In this document: in pieces, positions 25,639 through 34,482 of the stretch
How the letters are laid out: each line of letters starts with the position of its first letter
Numbering within the stretch: position 1 is the stretch's first letter
NCBI RefSeq assembly: GCF_002844375.1
Contig: NZ_CP024200.1
Coordinates: 844,045 to 908,044, forward strand
Source of the DNA: Thalassospira marina
GTDB taxonomy: Bacteria > Pseudomonadota > Alphaproteobacteria > Rhodospirillales > Thalassospiraceae
Length of the DNA: 64,000 bases
Reading direction: 5' to 3'
Program-made: the position numbers and the translations under genes
Notes under the pieces: generated by a model
Databases searched by the model: none
Told to the model about the DNA's origin: nothing
The model's input: only the letters and a program-made list of their open reading frames with translations

Positions 25639-26481
25639 TCAACCTTTCACGCCAGACATGGCGAAACTCTCGACGATTTGGCGTTGGGCCAAAATGTAGA
25701 CAATAAGCATTGGAATGACGGCAAGCGCGGTTGCTGCAAGTTGCAGATGCCAAAGCGGCAGGCCGTATGTGTCGGTAAAATTTGCGAGCGCCAACGGCAG
25801 CGTAAACAATTCGATATCGTTCACGAAAACCAATGGTTCGAGGAACAGATTCCAGGAAAACAGGAAGGTGATGATACCAACGGCAGAAAGCGCGGGCTTT
25901 GAAAGCGGCAAAGCGATTTTGAAATAAACCCCAAACCGCGAAAGGCCATCCATGCGCCCCGCTTCTTCAAGTTCACTGGGCAGCGCCAGAAAATACTGGC
26001 GCATCAGAAACGTTGCCATCACCCCCTGGGAGCCAAATAACGGCAACAGGATCAGTGGCATATGCGTGTTCATCAAACCCAGTTCTTTCATCAGAAAGAA
26101 GTTAGGGATGATTGTGACCTCCTCAGGCATCATCAAGGCCGATATCAGCACCAGCAATATGAAGGCACTGCCACCAAAACGCAGACGCGCCAGTGCGTAT
26201 CCCGCCATCGAGGAAATCAACAGGGTTGCGATGGTCACGACAATCGCAATATAGAGCGAATTGAAATATTGCCGGGCAAAAGGCTGATAGGCAAAAACCT
26301 CGGTGAAGTTTGACCAATGCACTTTGACCGGAATAAGGGACGAAGATGCAAAGACATCGGCCTGCCCCTTAAGCGCACCTGACAACATCCATAAAAACGG
26401 AAATACAAAAGGAACCGCCAGTGCGCAAAGGCCAACAATCCAGCATATGCGCGTGATTTTCTGCTGTGTTCTGTAGTTCAT
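25639..26481 (-). CDS. Carbohydrate ABC transporter permease (MalG type)
   Basis: 280 residues with six helices. The EAA loop ELEEAGRMDGLSRFGVYFKIALPLSKPAL near 190 is the family signature, and the end FAMSGVKG is typical of MalG-type subunits (cytoplasmic C-terminus). It overlaps the partner permease by 4 nt and is followed after 2 nt by the FAD gene. Confidence 0.92.
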   Translation of the reverse strand: MNYRTQQKITRICWIVGLCALAVPFVFPFLWMLSGALKGQADVFASSSLIPVKVHWSNFTEVFAYQPFARQYFNSLYIAIVVTIATLLISSMAGYALARLRFGGSAFILLVLISALMMPEEVTIIPNFFLMKELGLMNTHMPLILLPLFGSQGVMATFLMRQYFLALPSELEEAGRMDGLSRFGVYFKIALPLSKPALSAVGIITFLFSWNLFLEPLVFVNDIELFTLPLALANFTDTYGLPLWHLQLAATALAVIPMLIVYILAQRQIVESFAMSGVKG

Positions 26482-27377
26482 TTACGAGATGCCTTTAGTA
26501 CCATTTGTGCGATCGTTAGCATCAAAATCAGACCAAACAGGACAACGGCGAGGGCCGCGGCATAACCGGTGTTAAAAAACTTGAAACCCTGTTCGTAGAT
26601 ATAAAAAGCCAGAACCATTGTGCCGTTCTGTGGCCCGCCCCCTGTCATCAGATAAATGTGGTCAAACACTTTCAGAGAACCGACAACCGTAATCACCATG
26701 ATCACAAGTGTCGTAGGCGCCAGGAGAGGCCAGGTAACCCGGCGAAAAATTTCCCAGCCGCTGGCTCCTTCGAGCCTCGCTGCTTCCGCGTAATCGCGTG
26801 GAATGGATTGCAGGGCCGCAATATAAAGGATCATGTTCAGCCCGACCGTCTTGAGAACACGGGTAACAATGACTGAAACCATTGCCCAGTCGGGTTCATG
26901 CAGCCAGTTGGGACCATCAATACCAAACAATGACAGCCCCTGATTAACCGCCCCGCTTTCATGCTGCAGCAAAAAGGTCCAGATGATGGCCCAGGCCACA
27001 GCTGAGGTAATGACCGGGGCAAAAAAGACAGTGCGAAAGAACACTGCACCGGGCCTTGATTTTGACAAGGCAAGAGCGAGCCCCAATGCCAGTGCCATGT
27101 TCAAAGGCACCAAACCCGCAGCAAACACCAGGGAATTGATCAGAACATCCCAGAAGGTTTCATTACGGCTCAGGGCATCAACATAGTTTGCCATCCCGAC
27201 AAACCGCGACTGCTGGCTAAGCAGGTTCCATTCGGTTGTGCTGTAGTAAAATACTGCAATCAACGGGCCGATGAAGAAAATCAGAAATCCCGTCAGGATC
27301 GGACTTACGAAGAGCCATCCGGTTACGGCCTCTCTGGTTTTAAGCGAGAGGGACGGCCCTTTGCGGAGAGCGGACAT
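26478..27377 (-). CDS. Carbohydrate ABC transporter permease (MalF/UgpA type)
   Basis: 299 residues, six helices. SPILTGFLIFFIGPLIAVFYYS at the N-terminus and the EAA loop DYAEAARLEGASGWEIFRRVTWPLL near 200 identify it; YLMTGGGPQNGTMVLAFYIY is a common MalF/UgpA stretch. It forms the heterodimeric channel with the MalG-type protein. Confidence 0.92.
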   Translation of the reverse strand: MSALRKGPSLSLKTREAVTGWLFVSPILTGFLIFFIGPLIAVFYYSTTEWNLLSQQSRFVGMANYVDALSRNETFWDVLINSLVFAAGLVPLNMALALGLALALSKSRPGAVFFRTVFFAPVITSAVAWAIIWTFLLQHESGAVNQGLSLFGIDGPNWLHEPDWAMVSVIVTRVLKTVGLNMILYIAALQSIPRDYAEAARLEGASGWEIFRRVTWPLLAPTTLVIMVITVVGSLKVFDHIYLMTGGGPQNGTMVLAFYIYEQGFKFFNTGYAAALAVVLFGLILMLTIAQMVLKASRK

Positions 27378-27412
27378 GAGCGCTTCCTTCGAAGGGAGAT
27401 TGGGTGTTCATC

Positions 27413-27448
27413 CTGCCATCACCGCCGAAATATCCGCAGTGATGGCAG
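27413..27448. other. Stem-loop between binding protein and permease genes
   Basis: CTGCCATCAC (27413-27422) pairs perfectly with GTGATGGCAG (27439-27448), 16-nt loop. It lies between the binding-protein stop at 27481 and the permease start at 27377 (both minus). There is no U-tract, so it probably protects the upstream binding-protein message. Confidence 0.55.
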
Positions 27449-27480
27449 TTTAAAGGAAAATTTTCAGAAGAAGCCTGACA

Positions 27481-28740
27481 TCAAAGCAGCGGTTGAATGC
27501 TGCCGCAAAGCTTCTTCATAATCGCGGCAATGTCAGCGTTCTTTGACCAAAGAGCATCAAAATTCGAGCGTGCTGCGGCCTCGATCTGCGGGAACCGCTT
27601 GTGACTTGGCAGGACCGAACCGTTTTTAATTCCCTGTGCGACGAATGCCATCTTTTCCGGGGTAACTGCGGCATTGCTGGTCAGAAAACGATCAGCTTCG
27701 AGAACAGATTTGCGGGCGGGTGGGAAAAAAGCCGCCATTTTGGCAACATTTTCCTTACTGGTCATATGGGCAAGGAATTCGGCAGCCAGTTCCTTGTGTT
27801 TGCCCTCGGCAAAAGCAACAACAGCAGCCTGCCCAACGGTTGCGCCACTACCGGCCGTCCCTGCAGGAAGAGGTGCGATTCCCCAGTCAAAAGTCGCATC
27901 CGACAACTTTGAAACACGGGAGATCTGGGTCACGGTCAATGCAGCCTTGCCCGAAAAGAAGTCTCCCTGCTCACCAGGGGGAACAGTCGAACCATCTGCA
28001 TAAACCATGTCATGGAAAAGCTGAACGGCCTTAACCGTTTCAGGGCTGTCAAGCTTACAGGTATCACCGTCCCACGCTGCACCCCCATATGCGCGAATGA
28101 TCGGCACGAGGGTATGCCAGACACGGCTTCCATACCCCTGGCCATCAACCGTTTCAAAACCCCAAACGCCCGATGATGCATCACGAAGTGCCTTGGCGTC
28201 GGATTTAAGCTGTTCCCACGTCCAGGTACCGTCTTTTACGCGCGCATCGGGTGTTTCAAGGCCTGCGGACTCATAAAGGGATTTATTGAAATAAACCAGG
28301 AATGGCGACGTTGAGAACGGAATACCGTAAATCGCACCGTCTGTTTCCCAAAGACCCATGGCAGACTGAGAAAAGTCCCCATAATCGTAACCGTTTGTTG
28401 ACTTGAGCGTTTCCGAAACATCCGCCAGGGCACCAGCATCCACAAATGCAGGCGCGGAATTTTCCAGAAGCCAGCCAAGATCAGGAGGGTTTCCGCCCGC
28501 CATTTGCAACGTGATTTTCTGAACGTAATCACCAAACGGAATCGTGTCATATCGTACAGTTACATCGGGATGGGTGGCTGTGAAACTATCCGCGATTTCG
28601 CCAAGCATCTTCAAATGGGCTTCGCTACCTGTCCAAACCGTAAAGCGCAATTCCTCCGCACTTACGGAATTTGCGCCAAATCCAAGCGCCGCCATAGTTG
28701 CTGCGGAATAAATTAAGCGCTTAATCAACAAGTCAGACAT
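27481..28740 (-). CDS. Carbohydrate ABC transporter substrate-binding protein
   Basis: 419 residues, ATG 28740 with GGGAGGAA upstream. Signal peptide ends at NSVSAEEL. The fold is the extracellular solute-binding family 1: ELRFTVWTGSEAHLKMLGEI, FTATHPDVTVRYDTIPFGDYVQKITLQMAGGNPPDLGWL and YGIPFSTSPFLVYFNKSLYE are characteristic. It binds a sugar or sugar-like compound. Its codons 6-10 (IKRLI) coincide with a LacI-type operator, so the regulator binding site lies inside the coding sequence. Confidence 0.92.
   Translation of the reverse strand: MSDLLIKRLIYSAATMAALGFGANSVSAEELRFTVWTGSEAHLKMLGEIADSFTATHPDVTVRYDTIPFGDYVQKITLQMAGGNPPDLGWLLENSAPAFVDAGALADVSETLKSTNGYDYGDFSQSAMGLWETDGAIYGIPFSTSPFLVYFNKSLYESAGLETPDARVKDGTWTWEQLKSDAKALRDASSGVWGFETVDGQGYGSRVWHTLVPIIRAYGGAAWDGDTCKLDSPETVKAVQLFHDMVYADGSTVPPGEQGDFFSGKAALTVTQISRVSKLSDATFDWGIAPLPAGTAGSGATVGQAAVVAFAEGKHKELAAEFLAHMTSKENVAKMAAFFPPARKSVLEADRFLTSNAAVTPEKMAFVAQGIKNGSVLPSHKRFPQIEAAARSNFDALWSKNADIAAIMKKLCGSIQPLL
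28712..28725. promoter_or_regulatory. LacI-type operator inside the start of the binding-protein gene
   Basis: ATTAAGCGCTTAAT, a perfect palindrome with the central CG typical of LacI-family sites, covers codons 6-10 of the binding-protein gene. An identical 14-mer lies at 29835-29848, about 1.1 kb away and upstream of the LacI gene itself. Confidence 0.8.
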
Positions 28741-28770
28741 ATCCTGCTTCCTCCCTAATTATAATTGGAT

Positions 28771-29811
28771 TCAGATTTTTCTGAGCGTCGTGCCCGGAAC
28801 AAAGCCACATGGAAGGGTGGCTTTAAGTGGACCCTGATCTGGCGTCCTGATCCGTGAAATCAGGTTTCGGACAGCAAGTTCGCCCATCTCTTCACGGGGA
28901 ACCGAGATACGAGTCCAGCGATCCACATCAGCAGAACGGTTCAAAGGTGCAGCAAGTGCAACGATGGAGATGGTGCCAGGAATAGTTCCATTCTGTGCGG
29001 CAACCTGCCGCTCCAGTGCTACTGCATGCTTGAAGGTTTCAGTCAAAACAACAGTATTGCCATCTTCCAGACATTTATGCAGCCAGTCGGCATCAATATC
29101 CTCGGCAGGCAGTCGTTCAACTGCAAGGGTCAAACTGCTCCCCTGCTTCTGAAGAAAACCCGCTTCGCGATCCATATTTTGCTCACGAACCTGGGGTGCA
29201 CCAACAAACTTCAGTTTGCGATGGCCATATCGGGCACATCGGTCGACCACATCGGAAACAGCGGCCGTGTAATCAGCTGCGACCCAACTAAGGTCGGCAT
29301 CCGGCATATCCCGCCGGCCAATAGTAACAAACGGAAACCCTGTATCATGAAGCTGCTTAAGCTCTCTCTTGTCAGGTTCTTCCCCTAACAGGATTGCACC
29401 GTCGGCAACTCCCATGCGGCTGGCCCCGTTTGGGAAAATGCTGCGCGGCCCGCGTTCAAATGACGAAGAGGTAAACAGCAACAAATCCTGTCCCAGTTGC
29501 ATGGCGCCGCGCTCAATTCCCAAAAGGAAGGGATAGAAAAAGTTTTCGCTATCAGATGGAAATATTGCCTCGTAAGTAAACACGCCAATGATGTTGCGCT
29601 TGCCGCCTGCCAATGACTGGGCAACGACATTGGGTGCATAACCCAACGTTTCCATTGCTTCGCGCACGCGTTTTTCCGCATCTTTACCAACCCGGATTGT
29701 TTTACCCGGCTTTGACGAAATAACAGCGGACACAACAGCGGTAGATACACCGGCCAGTGCAGCAACATCGCTTTGTGTGGCGCGTTTAACGCGTTTCAGG
29801 CTTTTCGTCAC
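28771..29811 (-). CDS. LacI-family transcriptional regulator
   Basis: 346 residues. HTH and hinge: ATQSDVAALAGVSTAVVSAV and VREAMETLGYAPNVVAQSLAGG. The usual TVSRVLN of the recognition helix reads VVSAVIS. The effector domain is a type I periplasmic-binding fold (from about 65) with VADGAILLGEEPD and the closing ISVPREEMGELAVRNLISRI. It precedes the transporter operon and is flanked by two identical operators, so it probably represses both itself and the transporter until the sugar is present. Confidence 0.92.
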   Translation of the reverse strand: MTKSLKRVKRATQSDVAALAGVSTAVVSAVISSKPGKTIRVGKDAEKRVREAMETLGYAPNVVAQSLAGGKRNIIGVFTYEAIFPSDSENFFYPFLLGIERGAMQLGQDLLLFTSSSFERGPRSIFPNGASRMGVADGAILLGEEPDKRELKQLHDTGFPFVTIGRRDMPDADLSWVAADYTAAVSDVVDRCARYGHRKLKFVGAPQVREQNMDREAGFLQKQGSSLTLAVERLPAEDIDADWLHKCLEDGNTVVLTETFKHAVALERQVAAQNGTIPGTISIVALAAPLNRSADVDRWTRISVPREEMGELAVRNLISRIRTPDQGPLKATLPCGFVPGTTLRKI

Positions 29812-29834
29812 AACCGATCCCCAAGGATAATTTA

Positions 29835-29848
29835 ATTAAGCGCTTAAT
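29835..29848. promoter_or_regulatory. LacI-type operator upstream of the LacI gene
   Basis: ATTAAGCGCTTAAT lies 24-37 nt upstream of the LacI start at 29811 and is identical to the site at 28712-28725. Two distant identical sites could be bridged by a tetramer or serve two promoters. Confidence 0.8.
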
Positions 29849-30028
29849 CAACATGATTATGCGTATAATCATGTTGCAGGCTACTGTCAACGACAATGAT
29901 CAACCGTGGGATCAATTCCGCTAGGGGGAAGGACCATAAAAGGCATTTAATGGCGAAAAACCGGCTTAGTGACGCGCCCCTGAAAACCGGCCACCTCAAA
30001 ACCGAACTTACTTTTTCTGCCTCAATTG

Positions 30029-30820
30029 CTAGACATCCCTGTTTTGAGCAAAATACTGGGCTGGCGTGCTACCCAGGGCTTTTTTAAACATTGTGATAAA
30101 GGCATTCACGGACTCATATCCCAGCGCAGCTGCAACATTCTGCACCGCCTCTCCGCTGGCCAGTTCCCGCAGAGCAACAACAAGATGCAGCTGCTGTCGC
30201 CAACGCCCAAAGGTAAGCCCGGTTTCCAGTACAATTAGACGGGCGAGCGACCGCTCGCTCATCGCAACATGTCTGGCCCAATCTTTCAGCGTGGTTCGAT
30301 CCGCAGGGTCAAGCGTTAAGGCATCTGCCATCAGCTTGATTTTCGGATGGCTGGAAATTGGCAGATTAAAACGCTCTCGTGGCATACAAGCCAATTCATC
30401 AAGCATGACACGCACAAGCCGCCCCACATGGCTATCGGGCGGATACGCGCAGCAATCCCGGGCCAGCCGATCAATCATTTCGCGGATCAAAGGCGAGATC
30501 GACAACGTACAACAGGTATCAGGCAAATCAGCCGCCCCTGGTGCAACAAACAGATAATTAAGGCATGCGTTCGCCGTGGCACGCGCGCTATGCGGAACAT
30601 CGCCGGGAATCCAAACCCCGCAATTGGGTGGCACCACCCAAAGCTCATTACCTGCGCGACAGGTAACCGCCCCGCGCAAGGCCAAAATCAACTGCCCTTT
30701 GCGATGCACATGCAAAGGTACTTCACCAGCGTGGTCCGAAAAATCCAGCTTATAGGCGACCGCAGGCACAAGCATGAGGTCAGGATCAAAAACAGAAACA
30801 GCAGATCGTAATTCCGTCAT
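30029..30820 (-). CDS. AraC-family transcriptional regulator
   Basis: 263 residues. An N-terminal cupin-like part (about 25-110; PLHVHRKGQLILALRGAV and GVWIPGDVPHSARA) is followed by the double HTH (about 160-263) with DWARHVAMSERSLARLIVLETGLTFGRWRQQ and VAAALGYESVNAFITMFKKALGSTPAQYF. It lies 108 nt from the divergent efflux operon and so probably controls it. Start ATG 30820 has only a weak ribosome site. The effector is unknown; an aromatic acid would fit the efflux set. Confidence 0.9.
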   Translation of the reverse strand: MTELRSAVSVFDPDLMLVPAVAYKLDFSDHAGEVPLHVHRKGQLILALRGAVTCRAGNELWVVPPNCGVWIPGDVPHSARATANACLNYLFVAPGAADLPDTCCTLSISPLIREMIDRLARDCCAYPPDSHVGRLVRVMLDELACMPRERFNLPISSHPKIKLMADALTLDPADRTTLKDWARHVAMSERSLARLIVLETGLTFGRWRQQLHLVVALRELASGEAVQNVAAALGYESVNAFITMFKKALGSTPAQYFAQNRDV

Positions 30821-30928
30821 GAGAATGGCAGTTTTTAGTGATTTTATGTCATAATATCGAATTTATTAGTTTTTGCAAATCATTCACAATCGCGAGCATT
30901 GAGGACAACACGCTCCAGGAGGCCCCTT

Positions 30929-33004
30929 TTGACCCAGGCCATAAAAATTGGATTAAACTTCTTTTGCTCTCCCACCCTGAAGATTGATGCAAACGCAATC
31001 CTCTTTTCCGCCAAAACCTTTATTGCGGCGATGCTGGCCTATTACATTTCGCTCCGGGTCGGGCTGCCCCGACCGTCATGGGCGATCATATCGGTGTATA
31101 TCGTTTCACAAACCTCTGCCGGTGCATCCCTTAGCCGGGGTGTGTATCGTTTTGCAGGCACCTTCATCGGGGCCATCGCAACCGTAGCCATCGTCCCGAA
31201 TTTTGTGAATGAACCGATGTTATGCAGCCTAATCCTCGCTGGCTGGATTGGTTTGTGCCTGTTCTTTTCGCTCCTTGATCGCACACCCCGCGCCTATGCC
31301 TTCGTTCTTGCAGGCTACACCGCAAGCCTGATCGGCTTTCCCAGCGTACTTGATCCCGGTGCGGTTTTCGACATTGCCTCCTTGCGCGTACAGGAAATTT
31401 CCATCGGTATTCTCTGTGCTGTCCTGATCCATCGTTATGTCCTGCCAAAACGTATGACGGGCGTCTTTACCGCTAAACTTGCAACAACAATGCAGAGCGC
31501 GCATCGATTGGCGCGGGATGCGCTAAATGGCACGCCAGAAGAAAACCGAAACGACCGCAAACAGCTCTCGCTTGACCTGCTGGCGCTTCAGGATCTGGCC
31601 ACCCATCTACCCTATGATCCGGCCCCTGTCATACCCCATCGCAGAATTCTGCGTCTTATTCATGATCGCCTGGCGCGGTTGCTCCTGCTTACGGCAGAAA
31701 TTGAAGAACGTATTCATTTTCTGCATCATAATGGCAATATTACCCCTGCCGAACTTACCCGCCTGATCCACGATGCCAGAACATGGTGTACACTCACCGA
31801 TGAGGCCGATGAGGGCGACACACCGTTTGATCTGATCGCGTACGCACGAGCCGTACAAAAACAATTGGCGAGAGAAACGGCATCTTCGGCTGAATTGGTT
31901 GGCGCAAACCTTGCCGGCCATCTTGCAGAGATGATCGGCCTACTGCACGACTGCAAGCAATTAAAGTTCAGCGTTACCCTTATCAATCCTCTTCGGAACA
32001 CAAGATTGCTGCATGGTTCCAAACATGCCGGGGGTTATGTTTATCACCGGGATCCCCGGCTGGCCGCTCGTGCTGCACTTGGCGCCATTACAGGCATTTT
32101 GTGCGGCTGTGCATTCTGGATATGGTCAGGCTGGCCGGAAGGGGGAACTGCCGTTTCCGTACTCGGTGTCTGTTGCAGCCTGTTTGGCAATTTCGATACA
32201 CCGGTGCCCTTTGTTGTCAAATACACCATTGGCACGTTGTATGGCATCGTCTTCAGCCTGTTTTACAGTTTCTTCATCCTGCCGCAAGTTACGGATTTCG
32301 CTGTTCTTGTTGCGGTTCTCGCACCGGTTTTCCTGCTCGCGGGTTCCCTTCAGGCACGTTTGCCCACCATGATGACCGCCCTTGGTATTACCCTGACCAT
32401 TCCAATCCTGTCAGGCCTCGGCACCAATTATTCAGGTGACTTCGCCGCTTCGCTCAATATTTCGATCGCAGTCTTGGTCGCTGTAAGCTTCGGGGCGCTA
32501 AGCATGTCCATATTTCAAACAGTTCGCGCTGACACTGCGATCAAAAGACTGCTCGCCCTTAGCCGACGGGATATCGGACGTCGCGCGCTGGGCCATGCCC
32601 CCAACGAAGCACGCTGGATCAGCCTGATGATAGACCGGACAGCCTTATTACAGCCCAAAATTCGAGCATCCGGCAAGGCCTACAGCTCTGTCCTGGAGGA
32701 CACGATGCATCATCTTCGCATCGGCCATGTCGCAGGTCAGCTCCATAAAATGGTTCCCCTGCTTCCGCTCGAGGCAAGAGCGCCGATAAAAGACCTTCTT
32801 TTAGCAATGGCAAACTATGTAAATCCCAGAAAGCCAGCACAAAATCTTACTAACGTGCCACTTAACCAGCACATCGCGACTGTGATGGCGATCAGCACAC
32901 AAAGCCCGTGCAAAAACCGGGCACAAATACGCGACCTGCTGATTGACCTATACTTTGCCCTGGGTACAGCGCCCCTCCCGCAGGTGGGAAAACCCAAATC
33001 ATGA
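30929..33004 (+). CDS. FUSC-family efflux protein (AaeB-like)
   Basis: 691 residues from TTG 30929, preferred because AGGAGG ends 6 nt before it; the frame is open 10 codons further upstream. N-terminal helices include FIAAMLAYYISLRVGLPRPSWA and SRGVYRFAGTFIGAI, the aromatic-acid exporter motif, followed by a soluble part and a second helical block near 380-560. It would form the inner-membrane pump with the DUF1656 and HlyD-type proteins encoded next (overlaps of 4 nt). Confidence 0.9.
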   Translation: MTQAIKIGLNFFCSPTLKIDANAILFSAKTFIAAMLAYYISLRVGLPRPSWAIISVYIVSQTSAGASLSRGVYRFAGTFIGAIATVAIVPNFVNEPMLCSLILAGWIGLCLFFSLLDRTPRAYAFVLAGYTASLIGFPSVLDPGAVFDIASLRVQEISIGILCAVLIHRYVLPKRMTGVFTAKLATTMQSAHRLARDALNGTPEENRNDRKQLSLDLLALQDLATHLPYDPAPVIPHRRILRLIHDRLARLLLLTAEIEERIHFLHHNGNITPAELTRLIHDARTWCTLTDEADEGDTPFDLIAYARAVQKQLARETASSAELVGANLAGHLAEMIGLLHDCKQLKFSVTLINPLRNTRLLHGSKHAGGYVYHRDPRLAARAALGAITGILCGCAFWIWSGWPEGGTAVSVLGVCCSLFGNFDTPVPFVVKYTIGTLYGIVFSLFYSFFILPQVTDFAVLVAVLAPVFLLAGSLQARLPTMMTALGITLTIPILSGLGTNYSGDFAASLNISIAVLVAVSFGALSMSIFQTVRADTAIKRLLALSRRDIGRRALGHAPNEARWISLMIDRTALLQPKIRASGKAYSSVLEDTMHHLRIGHVAGQLHKMVPLLPLEARAPIKDLLLAMANYVNPRKPAQNLTNVPLNQHIATVMAISTQSPCKNRAQIRDLLIDLYFALGTAPLPQVGKPKS

Positions 33005-33216
33005 TCCAGGATGTCAATTTCTGGGGAGTTCTGGTTCCCGGTTTGGTGGTGCTTGCTGCTGTGGCGCTGGTCGGAACCATCGCAACCATACGCTTGCTCT
33101 TCGCCACCGGCTTATCGCGCATCTTTGCGTACAGACCGCTCGTCGAACTCACCCTCTTCATCACCATTTATGGTCTGCTCACGCTATACCTGCCATCAAA
33201 CGGACTTTTACCGTGA
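33001..33216 (+). CDS. DUF1656 small membrane protein (AaeX-like)
   Basis: 71 residues with two hydrophobic segments. It starts in an ATGA overlap with the FUSC gene and ends in a GTGA overlap with the HlyD gene. This position and size are typical of AaeX/YtcA-like partners of FUSC exporters. Confidence 0.88.
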   Translation: MIQDVNFWGVLVPGLVVLAAVALVGTIATIRLLFATGLSRIFAYRPLVELTLFITIYGLLTLYLPSNGLLP

Positions 33217-34163
33217 AAACTGTTATTTCCCTCGCCGGCCGTTACATCGTTACCCTTTTTCTGGTCACCGCATCGGCCTTTGTGGCGTTCAAGGCCTGGA
33301 GCCATTATGACAAAACACTCTGGACCCGGGACGCCCGCGTTGGTGTTGATGTCGTGCAGATCGCCCCGGAAGTTTCCGGTACAATCCATTCCGTTTTCGT
33401 TGCGGACAACCAATATGTAAAACAGGGCGACGTTCTATATCAGATCGAGCCAGAACGCCTTGAACTGGCTGTAGCCCTGGCCAAAGCAGATGTGGAAGCA
33501 AAACAACAAGATATGATTGTCCGGCAGGCAACCGCCCGGCGCCAACGCCAATTAAAGGATTTCGCATCCCGGGAAGCCATCCAGCAATCAAATGGTGCCG
33601 CAGCAGTTGCCTCCGCGGCCTATCAATCGGCACTGGCCTCTCTTGATCTGGCCAAGCTCAACCTTGCCCGCTCGACAATCCGTTCAACCGTTGACGGCTA
33701 TGTAACCAATCTCAAGCTCCGCCCAGGCGATTATGCGACGGCAGGTATAACAAAAATTTCTGTCATCGATGCCTCCAGCTTCTGGGTAACCGGTTATTTT
33801 GAAGAAACGAAAATAGGCCGGATTAATATTGGCGCGCCCATATCGATCCAACTGATGGGTTTTGACCAACCGGCATTTGGGCATGTTGAAAGCATTGGCC
33901 GTGGCATAGAAAATATCAATGACACTCCGGGGCATCTCGGCCTTCCCAATGTCGCTACAACATTTTCCTGGGTTCGTCTTGCCCAACGGATCCCCGTTCG
34001 CATCAAAATTGACAAAATCCCTGCCAGCATAGAACTGGTAGCAGGCATGACCGCAACTGTCGAAGTCATGGGTCAAGACAGAACTACAAACACCGACAGC
34101 AAAGCATCATCTGCATTCCCCGATTTTTACGGCCTATATCACCTCAAACATAGCGAACACTGA
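33213..34163 (+). CDS. HlyD-family membrane fusion protein (AaeA-like)
   Basis: 316 residues from GTG 33213, which overlaps the DUF1656 stop; the longer frame to the left is antisense-like and discounted. One N-terminal membrane helix, then the lipoyl half DARVGVDVVQIAPEVSGTIHSVFV and NQYVKQGDVLYQIEPERLELAVALAKAD, a short coiled coil, and the second half YVTNLKLRPGDYATAG. It links the inner-membrane pump to an outer-membrane channel that is not encoded here. Confidence 0.9.
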   Translation: MKTVISLAGRYIVTLFLVTASAFVAFKAWSHYDKTLWTRDARVGVDVVQIAPEVSGTIHSVFVADNQYVKQGDVLYQIEPERLELAVALAKADVEAKQQDMIVRQATARRQRQLKDFASREAIQQSNGAAAVASAAYQSALASLDLAKLNLARSTIRSTVDGYVTNLKLRPGDYATAGITKISVIDASSFWVTGYFEETKIGRINIGAPISIQLMGFDQPAFGHVESIGRGIENINDTPGHLGLPNVATTFSWVRLAQRIPVRIKIDKIPASIELVAGMTATVEVMGQDRTTNTDSKASSAFPDFYGLYHLKHSEH

Positions 34164-34180
34164 TACAACCAAGCTCCCCA

Positions 34181-34216
34181 GCGAACCAACCGGCAATAAA
34201 TTGCCGGTTGGTTCGC
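34181..34216. terminator. Strong stem-loop after the efflux operon
   Basis: GCGAACCAACCGGCAA (34181-34196) and TTGCCGGTTGGTTCGC (34201-34216) are perfect 16-bp arms with a TAAA loop. The stem is long enough to act as terminator although the U-tract is poor. The 34217-34482 rest holds a weaker dyad (34349-34356 / 34372-34379) and an 18-codon frame. Confidence 0.7.
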
Positions 34217-34402
34217 AAATTCCTGTTTGGTTTACCGTCCACTCATTCGCCATCTGCATCATGTTTAACATACGCAATGCGCCAAAAGACGGGACATAGT
34301 CTTAAGATTTCAATTCCCCCGACGACGCTTACCTGGCCAAAACCCATTCCGTCAGGCACTGACAGACAGGACCTGACGGTAAAAAACGACAGCGAAAAAA
34401 CT

Positions 34403-34459
34403 TCAAAGCTGCACAAGAAAATCAACCGCCCGGCCATGGCCGGCCACTGCGATTTTCAT
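34403..34459 (-). CDS. 18-codon frame with a strong ribosome site, possible remnant
   Basis: ATG at 34459 follows GGAGGAG (7-nt spacing) and lies 23 nt after the isomerase stop on the same strand. It reads MKIAVAGHGRAVDFLVQL and ends. The start MKIAVAG is what RpiB-type sugar-phosphate isomerases often begin with, and such a gene commonly follows a TIM-type gene in erythritol-type loci. It could be a truncated gene or just a chance frame. Confidence 0.3.
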   Translation of the reverse strand: MKIAVAGHGRAVDFLVQL

Positions 34460-34482
34460 GTCAGCTCCTCCGTTTTGGCGTT

